From assembly GCF_011813015.1 (NCBI RefSeq), contig NZ_QHLQ01000003.1, positions 203,501 through 267,500 on the forward strand: 64,000 nucleotides of DNA, given 5' to 3'. Source of the DNA: Parasedimentitalea denitrificans (lineage in GTDB: Bacteria > Pseudomonadota > Alphaproteobacteria > Rhodobacterales > Rhodobacteraceae). This document shows, piece after piece, positions 63,904-64,000 of the stretch. The notes under the pieces are model-generated. The model was not told the origin of the DNA. It searched no databases and saw only the letters and a list, made by a program, of their open reading frames with translations. A program made the translations under genes and the position numbers. Position 1 is the stretch's first letter, and each line of letters begins with the position of its first letter.

Positions 63904-64000
63904 ACGTGGACGTGGACGTGGACGTGGACGTGGACGTGGACGTGGACGTGGACGTGGACGTGGACGTGGACGTGGACGTGGACGTGGACGTGGACGTGGA
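63904..64000 (+). repeat. ACGTGG hexanucleotide tandem repeat, running off the window
   Basis: Sixteen perfect consecutive copies of ACGTGG plus one base, beginning 34 bases after the fliP terminator and still uninterrupted at the window end. All six frames are open through it; the GTG-GAC frame would read (Val-Asp)n and the CGT-GGA frame (Arg-Gly)n. Total length unknown. No other microsatellite is present in the window. Confidence 0.97.

Noticed and set aside
63904..64000. CRISPR-like array
   Set aside because: The repeat is a 6-base unit without spacers; it is a microsatellite.

Overview
The window looks like chromosomal DNA of a marine alphaproteobacterium of the Rhodobacteraceae (Roseobacter group). 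Evidence: the FlaF/FlbT flagellin regulators, a DUF1217 flagellar protein, MotE, the flagellar gene order, several Hint-domain surface proteins with a choice-of-anchor-L head, many ATGA start/stop overlaps, and CtrA-like boxes (TTAA-N7-TTAA) in front of motility genes. No tRNA, rRNA, insertion sequence, phage gene or CRISPR array was found. The assignment rests on gene content only.

Layout. 1-2.3 kb: the tail of a PLP dehydratase, a GntR/FCD regulator, an unknown protein and dapD. 2.3-10.2 kb: a complete histidine-utilisation locus. hutI-hutH-hutG-hutU run leftward with 4-base overlaps; hutF, hutD and hutC lie to the right. With hutF and hutG both present, histidine is degraded through formimidoylglutamate and formylglutamate to glutamate plus formate. 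HutC operator-like sites lie in the hutI/hutF and hutD/hutC gaps.

10.2-16.4 kb is the most unusual part. Two paralogous secreted-type proteins (choice-of-anchor-L + cadherin-like + Hint) flank a tight leftward operon: Hint protein, a Hint paralog that has lost its catalytic residues, and a bacterial homolog of ionotropic glutamate receptors (ligand-gated channel). A perfect CtrA-type box lies upstream of this operon. I know of no described system with this composition, and it is the main candidate for something new. 16.7-24.5 kb is housekeeping: dapE, a GNAT, a DUF2064 transferase, RNase R, DUF1801, a GST, a WYL regulator with a 13-bp inverted-repeat operator, and an MltB-type transglycosylase.

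24.6-37.4 kb holds two complete polyamine-type ABC importers arranged back to back around a class-III aminotransferase and a GntR/FCD regulator; the second ends in a PuuB-like oxidase. This suggests uptake and breakdown of putrescine-like amines. A small-molecule kinase-like protein follows.

38.2-63.8 kb is a large flagellar cluster of the native alphaproteobacterial type. It encodes hook assembly and length control (flgD, fliK), rod cap (flgJ-like), chaperone (flgN-like), flagellin with flaF/flbT, the export gate and ATPase (fliP, fliQ, fliR, flhA, flhB, fliH-like, fliI), rod and L-ring proteins (flgB, C, F, G, A, H, fliE), the MS-ring (fliF), a switch protein (fliN), a stator subunit (motA) with accessory proteins (motE, two FliL paralogs, a 798-aa periplasmic protein), and a dedicated lytic transglycosylase. 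motB, fliG, fliM, flgE, flgI, flgK and flgL are not in this window. The window ends inside a perfect hexanucleotide (ACGTGG) tandem repeat just beyond the fliP terminator.
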